The notes below the pieces were generated by a model. The model had not been told where the DNA came from. It worked only from the letters and a program-made list of their open reading frames with translations, and searched no databases. The position numbers were made by a program, and so were the translations under genes. Shown here one piece after another: positions 1 to 8,913 of a stretch of 64,000 nucleotides of DNA (position 1 is the stretch's first letter; each line of letters starts with the position of its first letter). The stretch is from Amycolatopsis sp. CA-230715 (GTDB taxonomy: Bacteria; Actinomycetota; Actinomycetes; Mycobacteriales; Pseudonocardiaceae). The stretch lies in assembly GCF_018736145.1 (NCBI RefSeq), contig NZ_CP059997.1:5455501-5519500 (forward strand). Direction: 5' to 3'.

Positions 1-2
1 GG

Positions 3-1580
3 GTCGACGTGGTTTATGAAAACGCCCAGGTCAACACCGGTATCTCGCGGACGAACGCGATCGCCGTGCTGCACGGCCGCATCGTCGCGACCGGGGACGA
101 CGCGCTGTCGCTCGGCGCGAAGCGGCGGGTCGACCTCGGGGGCGCTCCGGTGGTGCCCGGCTTCCACGACGCGCACAACCACATGGCGCATTTCGGCATC
201 GGGCTCGACGAGGTCCAGCTCGGCTCGGAGCAATGCCGGAGCACTCAGGAGGTGTACGACGCAATTGCCCGCCGAGCCGCGAGCACTCCGCCCGGCAGCT
301 GGATCGTCGGCCGCGGCTACGACCAGAACCGCCTCGATGGCGGCCACCCGACCAGGCACGGGCTGGACCGCGCCGCGCCGGAGCACTTCGTACGGGTGAA
401 GCACACCTCGGAGCACATGACGGTGGTCAGCAGCAATGTCCTCGACCGGCTCGACCTGGCCGACGTGCCCGAGGGCGGCGACGTGGTGCTGGACGAACAC
501 GGCTCGCCGACCGGGCTGCTGCGGGAGCAGGCGCAGCTCATGCTGCGGCCGATGATCTTCCCGGTGCCGATGGAATCGGTGATCCGCGGCCTGGACCGGG
601 CGGGCAGGCAGTACCTGTCCGAGGGCATCACGAGCGTGCAGGAGGCCGGGATCGGCGGCGGCCTCGTCGGCCAGACGCCGCGCGAGCTGGCCGCCTACCA
701 GACCGCTCGCGACCGCGGACTGCTCCGCGTGCGGAGCACGGTGATGGTCGCCTCCAGCATGTTCCACGAGATCGGGGAGGACACCCTCGGCCTCGATCTC
801 GGCCTGCGCACCGGGCTCGGTGACGATTGGCTGCGCATCGGCGCGATGAAGATCTTCGCCGACGGCTCGCTCATCGGCAGGACCTGTGCGATGCACGAGG
901 ATTTCGCGGGCGAGCCGGGCAATCGCGGCTACTTCCAGGTGCCGGAGGACGAACTGGCGCGCACGATCTCCCGCGCGCACGCCGCGGGCTGGCAGGTCGC
1001 GACGCACGCGATCGGCGACAGGGCCGTTTCGACGGTCCTCGACGCCTACGAAGCCGCGCTCGCGGAGAACCCGCGCGACGACCACCGCCACCGTATCGAG
1101 CACTGCGCCGTCATCCCGCCAGCCGAGCTGCCGCGGCTCGCCGCGCTGAGGCTCATCCCGTCGCCGCAAGGCCGGTTCATCAACGAAATCGGCGACGGCA
1201 TGCGCGCCGCGCTCGGGCCGGACCGCGAAGACTGGTGCTACCGGCTCCGCAGCTTCCTCGACGCCGGATGCGTGCTCCCCGGCAGCTCGGACCGGCCCGT
1301 GGTGCAGGGCGCGCCGCTGCTCGGGATGGCGGACATGGTCCGCAGGAAGACCTCGACCGGGTACCTGCTCGGCGCGGACGAACGGCTCACCCCGGAGCAG
1401 GCGCTGCACGCCTACACGCAAGGTTCCGCGTTCGCGGCCTTCCGCGAACACGACCTCGGCACGCTGGAACCGGGAAAGCTCGCCGATTTCGTGGTGCTCA
1501 CCGGGGATCCACTGTCCGATTTGGACGGTGTGTCGGTGGTGGCGACCGTGGTGGGCGGCGAACTCGCCTACGAGGCCTGA
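3..1580 (+). CDS. YtcJ-like amidohydrolase, 5' end cut by window
   Basis: Metal-dependent amidohydrolase of the amidohydrolase-3 (YtcJ) family, which hydrolyses amide or imide bonds in the cytoplasm; the substrate cannot be told from sequence. The metal-binding HDAHNH motif lies about 55 residues in, followed by the family features VATHAIGD, HRIEHC and SSDRPV, and the C-terminal LEPGKLADFVVL strand that closes the composite domain. A GTG at 9 is possible, but the frame stays open to the window edge and family members usually begin with a strand just ahead of VYENAQV, so the true start is probably a few residues upstream. It converges on the ESX-accessory operon, with only 6 bases between stop codons. 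Confidence 0.85.
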   Translation, partial: VDVVYENAQVNTGISRTNAIAVLHGRIVATGDDALSLGAKRRVDLGGAPVVPGFHDAHNHMAHFGIGLDEVQLGSEQCRSTQEVYDAIARRAASTPPGSWIVGRGYDQNRLDGGHPTRHGLDRAAPEHFVRVKHTSEHMTVVSSNVLDRLDLADVPEGGDVVLDEHGSPTGLLREQAQLMLRPMIFPVPMESVIRGLDRAGRQYLSEGITSVQEAGIGGGLVGQTPRELAAYQTARDRGLLRVRSTVMVASSMFHEIGEDTLGLDLGLRTGLGDDWLRIGAMKIFADGSLIGRTCAMHEDFAGEPGNRGYFQVPEDELARTISRAHAAGWQVATHAIGDRAVSTVLDAYEAALAENPRDDHRHRIEHCAVIPPAELPRLAALRLIPSPQGRFINEIGDGMRAALGPDREDWCYRLRSFLDAGCVLPGSSDRPVVQGAPLLGMADMVRRKTSTGYLLGADERLTPEQALHAYTQGSAFAAFREHDLGTLEPGKLADFVVLTGDPLSDLDGVSVVATVVGGELAYEA

Positions 1581-1586
1581 CCGAAC

Positions 1587-2279
1587 TCAGCGTGCTTCGA
1601 GCAGGTCGCCGATCTCCTTGATCCCGGCCGGGGTGACGGTGATGACCTCGTCGTCGTTGTAGGGCTTCGTCCGGACCGCCCATCGGCCCGATTCCGTGTC
1701 GAAGACGCGCAGCGGGCGCGGGTCGTCACCGACGTGAAGTTCCGCCGCGGCCAGGGTCTGCTGCGCGGCGAGCCGCTGGATCTGGCGGACTTCCTTGCTG
1801 ATGGGGAGGTCCAGCACGTCGTCACCGTCATCCCCGTTGATTTCGCTGAGCAGCGCGGTGACCCCGTTGCCCGCCGCTTTCGGGATTCCGGCGGGCAGCA
1901 TTTCCGCGAGCACGTCGCCGAGCCGCCGGTCCCGGAACGTGCGGACGTGGATTTCGTCGCCGGTGGCGGTCGCCGCGACGCCGAACCACGACGCCGCGGC
2001 GAGCATTCCGGTCCGCACCCCGGTCCGGTTGTCGGTGCGCCAGCCGAACCGCGCCTTCGCCGGATTGCTCAGCAGTTCCGCTATTTCGCGGAATTCCGGT
2101 TCGCCGCCCGCGTACCGGTCAAGATCGGCGGCGGCCAGCCTCGCCAGTTTCGCCTTGGCGTTTTCGCCGAGCCACACCGGTTCCGGGGCCAGTGCGACGT
2201 GCAGGCCGCGGCCGGTCGCCGCCGCGACCATGCCCGCGAGCCGTCTCGCGAAGAAGGTCTCCCCGCTTGCGAACCACAT
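1587..2279 (-). CDS. EspG-family ESX secretion-associated protein
   Basis: A 230-residue protein resembling the EspG chaperones of type VII (ESX) secretion, which bind PE/PPE-type substrates in the cytoplasm before export. The middle (about 65-140: FGWRTDNRTGVRTGMLAAA, then ASWFGVAATATGDEIHVRT) has the strand pattern of that family, and a LAEMLPAG segment matches the usual LLP turn. The ATG at 2279 follows a G-rich stretch about 12 bases upstream. It is the last gene of a four-gene leftward operon with a WXG/PPE-like protein, a DUF3558 lipoprotein and a small helical protein. That setting is the best support for the call, since pairwise similarity within EspG is low. Confidence 0.7.
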   Translation of the reverse strand: MWFASGETFFARRLAGMVAAATGRGLHVALAPEPVWLGENAKAKLARLAAADLDRYAGGEPEFREIAELLSNPAKARFGWRTDNRTGVRTGMLAAASWFGVAATATGDEIHVRTFRDRRLGDVLAEMLPAGIPKAAGNGVTALLSEINGDDGDDVLDLPISKEVRQIQRLAAQQTLAAAELHVGDDPRPLRVFDTESGRWAVRTKPYNDDEVITVTPAGIKEIGDLLEAR

Positions 2280-2313
2280 TTTCGGTTGTCCCCCTACTGC
2301 TTTCCCCTGGTTC

Positions 2314-3621
2314 CTATTGCCCGATCACCGGCTGGGTCGGCGCCCATCCGGTGCGCGGGTCGACTTCCTTCTCGTCCCCTTCGACTTCGGCGAAGATGCC
2401 GTCCTCGGCGACCCCGTACTTGCGCTTGTGCTCTTCGTCCTCGGACTTCCCCTTGCCAGCGCCGGCGCCCATCATCCCTTGCGCGCCACCGGCCGCACCC
2501 TTCGCGCCAGGAGCCGCCGTGCCGCCCGGCCGTGTGCCCTGCGCGCCGCCGACGGCCCCGCCGCCGGTCGCCTTGCCACCCGCGAGCGCCCCGGCGTTCG
2601 GCCCGCCGGGGCCGCCCGGTCCGCCCGCGATGAACCCGCCACCGGCGCTCGTGCTGTCGCCGCCACCGCTGCCGGGACCGAAACCGCCGAGCGCGCTGGC
2701 CGCACCGGGACGCCAGCCGCCGATGGCGGGATCGGAGGTGCCGGATTTGAACGAAGCCGGGTCGTACGAGCCGGGTGTGGTGCTGTCGTCGGGGAGCCGG
2801 TTCCCGGTGTCGCCGATGCCCTTGCCCGGGTTTTCGCCTTCGGAACCTGGTTTGCCCGGCTTGCCCCAGCCGGGAGGTTCCGCGATCCCGTGTCCGGAGC
2901 CGCCTCCGGCTCCGCCGCTGCCCGTGCCAGGGCCGTGGTTCGGCGGGAGGCCGGGGGAGCCGCCGCGAAGGCCGCCGCCGGGACCGGGACCGCCGGGTCC
3001 GCCGCCCGGCTTCTTCCCACCGCCACCCCCACCCTTGGCGGGCCCGGTGCTGACGTTGAGCGCGTGCGGGTCGATGTTGCCGTAGGACCCCGGCATCATC
3101 CCGGCGTTGTGGTTCGACGACGACGTCCAGGCGTTCATCGCCTGCACGTTGCCCTCGAGTGCCCCGTAGTAGGACATCATCCGGGTCATCGCGGTGTCCT
3201 TGTGCCCGGTGAGGACATCCCGGAAGTACTGGTCCTGGTCCGGGTACGGCGGGATCTGGACGACTTTGCTCTTGGTGTCGTGGAACGTGTCGCTCTGGTT
3301 CTGCAGCAGGTCCTTGGCCGTGGCCAGCGCCTGCGCCGCGTGCCCGTGCTCGACCGCCATCGGCCCCGCACCCCGCTGCGCGGCGCCCGCGGCCTCGCCC
3401 GTCCAGCCCTCTTCCATCGAGGCCGCGAGTTTCGTGATGTCGTGCTCGCGCATGGTGTACTGCCGCTCGACTTCTTCCAGGGCGTGCCGCGCGTTCTGGA
3501 GGGAGCCGGTGCCGCGGGCCTGGTCGAAGTTGTCGTAGATCTGCTGGGCCGTCATGAACTGGTCGACCTCGGCCTTCATCTTCTCGAATTCCTCTTTGAA
3601 GAGTTCGTCGAAGGCGCCCAT
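2314..3621 (-). CDS. PPE/WXG100-like ESX substrate with Gly-rich tail
   Basis: A 435-residue probable secreted ESX substrate or scaffold. The first 180 residues are helical and contain a WTGEAA turn near residue 93, like the WxG turn of WXG100/PPE proteins. From about 195 to 400 the protein is almost pure Gly/Pro/Ala low complexity. A short charged tail (DEEHKRKYGVAEDGIFAEV) ends in WAPTQPVIGQ. It starts 1 base after the DUF3558 stop and lies 34 bases before espG, so it is co-transcribed. The tail is common in Pseudonocardiaceae proteins of unknown function. Its role is inferred from the WxG turn and from the operon. Confidence 0.7.
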   Translation of the reverse strand: MGAFDELFKEEFEKMKAEVDQFMTAQQIYDNFDQARGTGSLQNARHALEEVERQYTMREHDITKLAASMEEGWTGEAAGAAQRGAGPMAVEHGHAAQALATAKDLLQNQSDTFHDTKSKVVQIPPYPDQDQYFRDVLTGHKDTAMTRMMSYYGALEGNVQAMNAWTSSSNHNAGMMPGSYGNIDPHALNVSTGPAKGGGGGGKKPGGGPGGPGPGGGLRGGSPGLPPNHGPGTGSGGAGGGSGHGIAEPPGWGKPGKPGSEGENPGKGIGDTGNRLPDDSTTPGSYDPASFKSGTSDPAIGGWRPGAASALGGFGPGSGGGDSTSAGGGFIAGGPGGPGGPNAGALAGGKATGGGAVGGAQGTRPGGTAAPGAKGAAGGAQGMMGAGAGKGKSEDEEHKRKYGVAEDGIFAEVEGDEKEVDPRTGWAPTQPVIGQ

Positions 3622-3622
3622 G

Positions 3623-4258
3623 TCACTGACCAGCCTTGATCGTCTCGATTACGGCTGCCGCGACGTTCTTGGCCGCCTTACAAGCGTCCTGCTCGTGTGC
3701 TTCTATGGTGAACACGGTAAACATCAGTTCGTCGGTTACTCCGACGGAGATGCCACAGTTCTTCGGCCGCTCATTTTTTGGCGAGTTGAATACTGCAGGG
3801 TAGCCGACTATGTCGGTCGGTTCGAAGTATCCGTCGGGCCACATGTTCGCCTGATGTTGGTCGTATATCCTGCTGAGTCCTACATTTCTGACGGTGGCAT
3901 ACGTCAGCCCTGCATAGGTTTCGCCTCCAGTGCCGAAGCTCCAGCTACAGGATGCCCCATTTTCATCGGTGCGGGGTCCATTTCTTTTTGTTATAGAAAA
4001 TTTCTGGAGTTGTGGCTCGCTCAAGCTGTCGCATGGTTTGTCTGTGAACTTACTGGCGTTGAGCGGTGTCTTCACCCTTGGGGCGGAGGTGCCTTGGGGT
4101 TGACCGCTCGCGGGCGAGCCCCCGGCGCTCGTCGACGGTGGCGATGCTTGTGGCATGTCGCCACCAAAAGGAGTTGTTGAGCCATTGTTCGAGCAACTGC
4201 ACAGGACTGATGTGATCAGCGCGCCAAGCAAGCCAGCAACTGCTGCTCTCTTTGTCAT
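3623..4258 (-). CDS. DUF3558-family lipoprotein
   Basis: A 211-residue exported lipoprotein. The start at 4258 is chosen because AGGAAG lies 6 bases upstream and because it gives a clean signal peptide (MTKRAAVAGLLGALITSV) ending in the lipobox LCSC. An ATG 18 bases further upstream overlaps the previous stop and is less likely. The mature part has the DUF3558 hallmarks: an N-terminal PCDSLSEPQ segment and a CSW motif about 40 residues later, with the Cys pair probably disulfide-linked. DUF3558 proteins are mycobacterial and Pseudonocardiaceae cell-envelope proteins of unknown function, often next to ESX genes. This gene is visibly more AT-rich than its neighbours. Confidence 0.8.
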   Translation of the reverse strand: MTKRAAVAGLLGALITSVLCSCSNNGSTTPFGGDMPQASPPSTSAGGSPASGQPQGTSAPRVKTPLNASKFTDKPCDSLSEPQLQKFSITKRNGPRTDENGASCSWSFGTGGETYAGLTYATVRNVGLSRIYDQHQANMWPDGYFEPTDIVGYPAVFNSPKNERPKNCGISVGVTDELMFTVFTIEAHEQDACKAAKNVAAAVIETIKAGQ

Positions 4259-4268
4259 GCCATTCTTC

Positions 4269-4850
4269 CTATTCATGCAGGGCATTGCTGTTGTCGGCGG
4301 TCTTGTGCAGGTCCTTGATCGTGGTTTCTTCGTGGGCGACGTATGTTCCATTTGATTTGCGCAGCGCGTCTATGTAGGCTTGTGCGTACTCTAGCATCTT
4401 CTTGTTGTGGTCGACCGCGGCAAGAATTGATTGCTTTGCTGCGCGGACTTGTTCGGACGCGGGCTGATCCGCGCTGGGTGGCAGGAGTGCTTCCGCGTTG
4501 TTCTGAAGTTTCCAGCGATCTTCCTCGATGGCGTCGCGGATCTGTTCCCATTCGGTGATCTTCTTGGCGGTGACTTCGGGGTCGAAGTGGTAGCCGCCAT
4601 TTGGGGGTGTGCCGCGGGTGCCGAAGACGCTTTCGAGGGTGACGGTGCCGTCGGTGGCGACTCGGCTCATTTCGTCGTTGCGTGCTTCTTCGGCGGCTTT
4701 TTCGACTTCGGTCTCCGCTTGGCTGTGACGTTGCTCGCCTGGCTCTTGCGGTGGCCGTGTCGCGGGTGCTGCGGTGTGTGTGCCGACCGCGCGTTCGCTG
4801 TCCCCCGGGCCGAGTATGCCGCGCAGGAAGTCCTCCCCAGCGGTAGCCAT
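4269..4850 (-). CDS. Hypothetical helical protein, first gene of ESX-accessory operon
   Basis: A 193-residue protein that I do not recognise. The first 60 residues are polar and disordered. Residues about 75-190 read as two or three amphipathic helices (ITEWEQIRDAIEEDRWKLQN, EQVRAAKQSILAAVDHNKKM, then LEYAQAYIDALRKS), the kind of helical hairpin seen in PE/ESX-type proteins. No signal peptide or membrane segment is visible. The ATG at 4850 has GAGGGG upstream. The stop overlaps an alternative start of the DUF3558 gene, so the two are translationally linked. A role as an ESX partner or substrate is inferred from context only. Confidence 0.65.
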   Translation of the reverse strand: MATAGEDFLRGILGPGDSERAVGTHTAAPATRPPQEPGEQRHSQAETEVEKAAEEARNDEMSRVATDGTVTLESVFGTRGTPPNGGYHFDPEVTAKKITEWEQIRDAIEEDRWKLQNNAEALLPPSADQPASEQVRAAKQSILAAVDHNKKMLEYAQAYIDALRKSNGTYVAHEETTIKDLHKTADNSNALHE

Positions 4851-5032
4851 CAGAGTGTCCCCTCACCCCTAGTAGTCAACCGGTTCGCCAGCGTACCCGA
4901 GTCCGGTGCGGAATGGGGAGACTTCGGAAGGTTCTCTCCCGCGAACGCTCCCGGTTAGGGTGATCCGGCAGCGAAGTACCGAGGGACGCGGAGGGCGGCA
5001 ATGCACGACGAAACCGGGGCGGGAGCCTGCTG

Positions 5033-5485
5033 ATGCCGGTTCGGGACGCCGAGGTCGGCGACATCGAGGAAATCTGCTCGCTGATCGAGGAACACGCGCG
5101 GTACGAGGGAAACGACGAGCTCGTCCTTGACCGCGTGGAGATGACGAAGCACCTTTTCGGGCCGGAGCCCAAGGCGTGGGTGCTGATGGCCGAGCCGCCC
5201 GGGGAACGGGGCAAGGTCGCGGGATTCGCGTTCTGCTCGTGGAATTTTTCGACCTGGGAGGCGCGGCCAGGTATCTGGCTCGACGACCTCTTCGTGCGCC
5301 CCGACTACCGCCGGTTCGGGCTCGGGCGCGAACTGCTCGACGCGTTGCGCGCCCGCACCGAGGGCAGGGTCGAATGGGACATGCAGGAAGGCAACGAGAA
5401 GGCGACCGCGTTCTACGCCAAGCTCGGCGCCGAGCCGGTAGGAGGCTGGATCCGGTACCGGTGGCGACCGGGGCCCGTATCGTAG
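5033..5485 (+). CDS. GNAT-family N-acetyltransferase
   Basis: A 150-residue single-domain acetyl-CoA-dependent N-acetyltransferase. The acetyl-CoA loop is RRFGLGRELL (about residues 99-108), preceded by the strand WLDDLFVRPDY and followed by NEKATAFYAKLGA, the usual end of the GNAT fold. The layout, with an early ICSLIEEHARYE helix, resembles diamine acetyltransferases of the SSAT type, but the substrate is not determined. The ATG at 5033 has GGGAG upstream. Only 5 bases separate it from the DtxR-like gene, so the two are probably co-transcribed. Confidence 0.85.
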   Translation: MPVRDAEVGDIEEICSLIEEHARYEGNDELVLDRVEMTKHLFGPEPKAWVLMAEPPGERGKVAGFAFCSWNFSTWEARPGIWLDDLFVRPDYRRFGLGRELLDALRARTEGRVEWDMQEGNEKATAFYAKLGAEPVGGWIRYRWRPGPVS

Positions 5486-5490
5486 GTGCC

Positions 5491-6174
5491 ATGCCAGACA
5501 GCTCCCAGCGCCGGTCCTCCTCCATCGAGGACTACATCCGGGTCATCTACGGCCTGGTGGAGCGGGGTGAGGCGGTCACGAACACCACGCTGGCCACCCG
5601 GCTCGAAGTGAGCCCGTCCTCGGCCTCGGGCATGGTGACGAAGCTGGCCCAGCAGGGGCTCGTCGAGCACGTGCCGTACCGGGGAATCGAGCTCACCGCG
5701 GACGGCATGCGCCTCGCGCGCGGCGTCCTGCGGCGGCACCGGCTGATCGAGACCTACCTGGTGCGGGAGCTGGCCTACACCTGGGACGAGGTGCACGCCG
5801 AGGCGGACGCGCTGGAGCACGCGGTGTCGGATCGGCTGGTCGAGCGGATCGCGGCGAAGCTGGGGAACCCGGTCCGCGACCCGCACGGCGACCCGATCCC
5901 GGCCGAGGACGGCAGCATCGAGGAGGTGCCCACCTGCATCCTCGACGAGCTGCCGCCGGGATCGGTCGGCGAGATCGTGCGCGTCTGGGACACCGATCCC
6001 GACCTGCTGCGCTACCTCACCGAGCACGCGATCGGCCTCGGCAAGCGGATCGAGGTGGTCGAGCGCCAGCCGTTCGGCGGCCCGATGGTGGTGAAGGTCG
6101 GCTCGCCGCCCGACGACACGACGCACGCGCTCGGCAAGGAGATCGCGCAGGCGCTGAGCGTCGCGGTCCGCTGA
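5491..6174 (+). CDS. DtxR/MntR-family metal-dependent regulator
   Basis: A 227-residue transcriptional repressor that senses Fe2+ or Mn2+. Residues about 8-65 form the winged helix (EDYIRVIYGLVERGEAVTNT, then RLEVSPSSASGMVTKL). Residues 70-140 are the metal-binding dimerisation domain with the HRLIETYLVREL and HAEADALEHAVSD helices and a CILDELPPG metal-site segment. The remaining C-terminus resembles the SH3-like FeoA domain. The start at 5491 is the ATG that places the HTH at the family position, and the same frame is open well upstream. Whether iron (IdeR-like) or manganese (MntR-like) is sensed cannot be settled from sequence. Confidence 0.9.
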   Translation: MPDSSQRRSSSIEDYIRVIYGLVERGEAVTNTTLATRLEVSPSSASGMVTKLAQQGLVEHVPYRGIELTADGMRLARGVLRRHRLIETYLVRELAYTWDEVHAEADALEHAVSDRLVERIAAKLGNPVRDPHGDPIPAEDGSIEEVPTCILDELPPGSVGEIVRVWDTDPDLLRYLTEHAIGLGKRIEVVERQPFGGPMVVKVGSPPDDTTHALGKEIAQALSVAVR

Positions 6175-6304
6175 CCCCGGACTAACTCCGGGTAATCGTT
6201 TTCATGGCCCCTGAACACCGGAGACACTGCCGTTGGACCCTGGCGATCAAGGGGGCGGCGGGCCTACTCTCGTCCGGCTGTCCTCCCACTGCTTTGGAGA
6301 CGTC

Positions 6305-6652
6305 ATGACGGGTCAGCGGACGCACGCCGGGCCTGCGACCGGAAAGGAGGTGGCGCAGCTCCTGTCCACCGGTCCCTTCGCTGATGCCCTGCGCGCCGCG
6401 ATCGAAGCGCGGGGGCTCGGTCTCGAGCGCATCCGGTACCGGCTCCGGACGCAGGGGGTCTCGATCAGTTTGGCCACGCTCAGTCACTGGCAGTCGGGTC
6501 GCTGCCAGCCCGACCGGCGCACCGGGTCGATGATCGCGCTGAGCCATCTCGAAGCCGTTCTCCGGGTGCCGCCGAATTCGCTGGCGCGGCTGCTGACCAC
6601 GTCGCGCGGCAACCTCCCCCGCCCGGTGCTGCAGCGGTCGCCGGGGCGCTGA
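6305..6652 (+). CDS. Small helix-turn-helix DNA-binding protein
   Basis: A 115-residue protein with an XRE/Cro-like helix-turn-helix in the middle (GLGLERIRYRLRTQGVSIS, then LATLSHWQSGRCQPDR), followed by a helix carrying SHLEAVLRVPP, as in actinobacterial regulators that end their DNA-binding unit this way. No ligand domain is present. The start at 6305 follows a poor ribosome site; an in-frame start 72 bases upstream would add a Gly-rich leader and is less likely. The gene stands alone between dtxR and the alcohol dehydrogenase. Its targets are unknown. Confidence 0.65.
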   Translation: MTGQRTHAGPATGKEVAQLLSTGPFADALRAAIEARGLGLERIRYRLRTQGVSISLATLSHWQSGRCQPDRRTGSMIALSHLEAVLRVPPNSLARLLTTSRGNLPRPVLQRSPGR

Positions 6653-6671
6653 GGGGGATAAGGTCACGCTC

Positions 6672-7718
6672 GTGAGAGCGGTGGTCTTCGACGAGTTCGG
6701 TGTCCTGCCCGAGGTCCGCGTGGTGCCGGACCCGGTGCCCGCCCCGGCCGGTGCCGTCATCGAGGTCGAGGCGACCGGGGTGTGCCGGAGCGACTGGCAC
6801 TCCTGGCAGGGCCACGACGCCACGGTGGCGCTGCCGCACGTCGCCGGGCACGAGCTGGCGGGGCGGATCGTCGAGATCGGTGACGGGGTGTCCGCGCGGT
6901 GGATCGGCGAACGGGTGACGGTGCCGTTCGTGTGCGCGTGCGGGACGTGCGCGCAGTGCGCCGCGGGTGCGCAGCAGATCTGCGATCGCGAGTTCCAGCC
7001 CGGCGCTTCGCACTGGGGTTCCTTCGCCGAACTGGTCGCGATCGACCACGCCGAGATCAACCTCGTGCCGCTGCCCGACGACCTCGCTTCGGCCGACGCG
7101 GCGGCGCTCGGCTGCCGGTTCGGCACCGCGTTCCGCGCCGTGCTGCGCCAGGGCGCGGTGCGGCCCGGCCAGTGGGTGGCGGTCTTCGGGTGCGGTGGCG
7201 CCGGTGTTTCGGCCGTGATGATCGCCGCGGCGGCGGGCGCGCGGGTGGTCGCGGTCGACCTTTCCCCCGCCGCCCGCGCGCTGGCCGGGGAAATGGGCGC
7301 GACCGCGACGGTCGACGCGAGCGCGTTCGACGGCTACGAGGCGCTCGCCGCCGAGGTGCGCGCCCTGACCGGCGGCGGCGCGCACGTGTCCTTGGACTGC
7401 GCGGGGAGCCCGTCGACGTGCGCCGCTTCGGTTGCCAGCCTGCGCAAACGGGGGCGCCACGTGCAGGTGGGGCTGATGCCCCCGGGACAGGGTGCGGCGC
7501 CGATTCCGATGCACCGGGTGATCGGCGACGAGCTGGTGCTGTTGGGTAGCCACGGTGTGCAGGCGTACGAGTATCCGGAGATTCTCGAGTTGGCGCGTGG
7601 TTTGGACCTCGGGCGCCTGGTCGGGCGGCGGATCGCCCTCGACGAGGTGCCGGGTGCGCTGGCCGCGATGAACGATCCGGTTCCCGCCACCGCGGGCGTG
7701 ACCGTGGTCGAGTTGTAG
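6672..7718 (+). CDS. Zinc-dependent alcohol dehydrogenase family protein
   Basis: A 348-residue MDR-superfamily dehydrogenase. Catalytic zinc ligands are in GVCRSDWHSW and GHELAGRIVE (Cys about 37, His-Glu about 60). The structural zinc site is the four-Cys loop CACGTCAQCAAGAQQIC (about 89-105). The Rossmann nucleotide site is FGCGGAGVSAVMIAAAAGA, and the acidic VAVDLS following it suggests NAD(H) rather than NADP(H). It is closest in layout to medium-chain alcohol and sorbitol dehydrogenases; the substrate is unknown. The GTG start at 6672 lies 19 bases after the HTH gene, so the two may be co-transcribed. Confidence 0.85.
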   Translation: MRAVVFDEFGVLPEVRVVPDPVPAPAGAVIEVEATGVCRSDWHSWQGHDATVALPHVAGHELAGRIVEIGDGVSARWIGERVTVPFVCACGTCAQCAAGAQQICDREFQPGASHWGSFAELVAIDHAEINLVPLPDDLASADAAALGCRFGTAFRAVLRQGAVRPGQWVAVFGCGGAGVSAVMIAAAAGARVVAVDLSPAARALAGEMGATATVDASAFDGYEALAAEVRALTGGGAHVSLDCAGSPSTCAASVASLRKRGRHVQVGLMPPGQGAAPIPMHRVIGDELVLLGSHGVQAYEYPEILELARGLDLGRLVGRRIALDEVPGALAAMNDPVPATAGVTVVEL

Positions 7719-7737
7719 TCCTTTTCGGACGGTCAGG

Positions 7738-8913
7738 TCAGGCGACGCGCAGTTGTTCGTTCATGATCACGAAGGCGCCGAGGCCGTGGAAGTCGTTCGT
7801 GCTGCGCGCCCTGCCGTAGTAGTAGTCGAGGTCGCCGACGTTGGTGCCCTCCGAGATGTCCTTGATGGTGGTGAGCCCGTCGGTCCCGATCGACACCTTG
7901 TGCTTCAGGATTCCGCGATATCCGGCTTCGGCGACGGAGCGGTAGGACGCGTCGAGGTAGCCGCGCTGCACGCCGCGCGAGAGCATGAAGGCGTACATCG
8001 CCGACGCGGAGGTTTCGAGCCAGTTCTTCGCGTCACCGCCGCGGTCGGCGATCTGGTACCAGAGCCCGGTCGCTTTGTCCTGGTAGCGCGCGTATCCGGT
8101 GGCGAGGTGCTGGACGACGTCGATGAGCCCTTGCCGCCGCGGATGCCCTTGCGGCAGCGTTTCCAGCAGGTCGATCGCGGTCATCCCGAACCAGCCGATC
8201 GCGCGCGCCCACTGGTGGGCGGAATGGTGGCCGGGTCCCTTCGCCCACGACTCCGAGCCGTCTTCGTCGTAGGCGTGGAACATGAGCCCGTTCGGCGCTT
8301 TGAGGTGTTCGAAGTAGACGGTCACGTTCTTCGCGGACTCCTCGAAGCAGTAACCGCCGTCGCCGAACATCTTCCCGTAGAGCGCGAGAAACGGCTGTGC
8401 CATGTAGACACCGTCGCACCAGAGCTGCCCGACCTTGCTCTTGGCGTGGAATATGCCGCCGTCGGACGTCCTCGGATACGACGGGAACGCGTTGCGGAGC
8501 TTCGTCGCTGCCTTCTGGTACCGAGCATCCTTGGTTTCGGTGTACAGCAACGGAAGCAGCTGGCACGACCGCATGGCGTCGAGGCTGTCGAAACTGTTCG
8601 AGATGCCGCCGTCGGCGTCCACGAATCGGTCGACCCACGCCTTGACGTAGTCGAAGTACTTCTTTTCCCCGGTGCGCTTGAAGAACAGGTACTGCCCGTA
8701 GAGGTAGAGGCCGCGGGTGTAGCCCCAGCCGCCCAGCGTCGCCGGGGTGTAGCGCTTCATGGTCGAATCGATGACCGCCCTCGACCAGTCGACCGGCGCC
8801 GAGGCTGCCGCGGGGAACGCGCCGCCGAGCGCGGCCGCCGCGGGCAGCGCGAGCGCGCCCAGCAGCACGCCGCGACGCGAGACACGGACCGGGTTTCGCT
8901 CGTCGTTCGCCAT
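7738..8913 (-). CDS. GH88/GH105 unsaturated rhamnogalacturonyl hydrolase, Tat-exported
   Basis: A 391-residue glycoside hydrolase of the GH105/GH88 type that cleaves unsaturated galacturonyl residues from rhamnogalacturonan oligosaccharides left by pectin lyases. The start at 8913 has GGAAGG upstream and yields a twin-arginine signal (SRRGVLLGALALPAAAALGG) with an Ala-rich cleavage region. The (alpha/alpha)6 barrel follows, with GGWGYTRGLYLYGQYLFFKR, GQLWCDGVYMAQPFLALYGK, HHSAHQWARAIGWFGM and LETSASAMYAFMLSRG; the Asp of WCDGVYM is at the expected catalytic position. It is divergent from a pectin-active GH28-like gene across a 386-base gap and is probably co-induced with it. Confidence 0.85.
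   Translation of the reverse strand: MANDERNPVRVSRRGVLLGALALPAAAALGGAFPAAASAPVDWSRAVIDSTMKRYTPATLGGWGYTRGLYLYGQYLFFKRTGEKKYFDYVKAWVDRFVDADGGISNSFDSLDAMRSCQLLPLLYTETKDARYQKAATKLRNAFPSYPRTSDGGIFHAKSKVGQLWCDGVYMAQPFLALYGKMFGDGGYCFEESAKNVTVYFEHLKAPNGLMFHAYDEDGSESWAKGPGHHSAHQWARAIGWFGMTAIDLLETLPQGHPRRQGLIDVVQHLATGYARYQDKATGLWYQIADRGGDAKNWLETSASAMYAFMLSRGVQRGYLDASYRSVAEAGYRGILKHKVSIGTDGLTTIKDISEGTNVGDLDYYYGRARSTNDFHGLGAFVIMNEQLRVA

Noticed and set aside
2470..3032. Overlapping open frames in the Gly-rich tail of the WXG/PPE-like gene
   Set aside because: GGC/GGT-rich low complexity opens all frames; only the frame continuous with the helical N-terminus and the charged C-terminus is credible.
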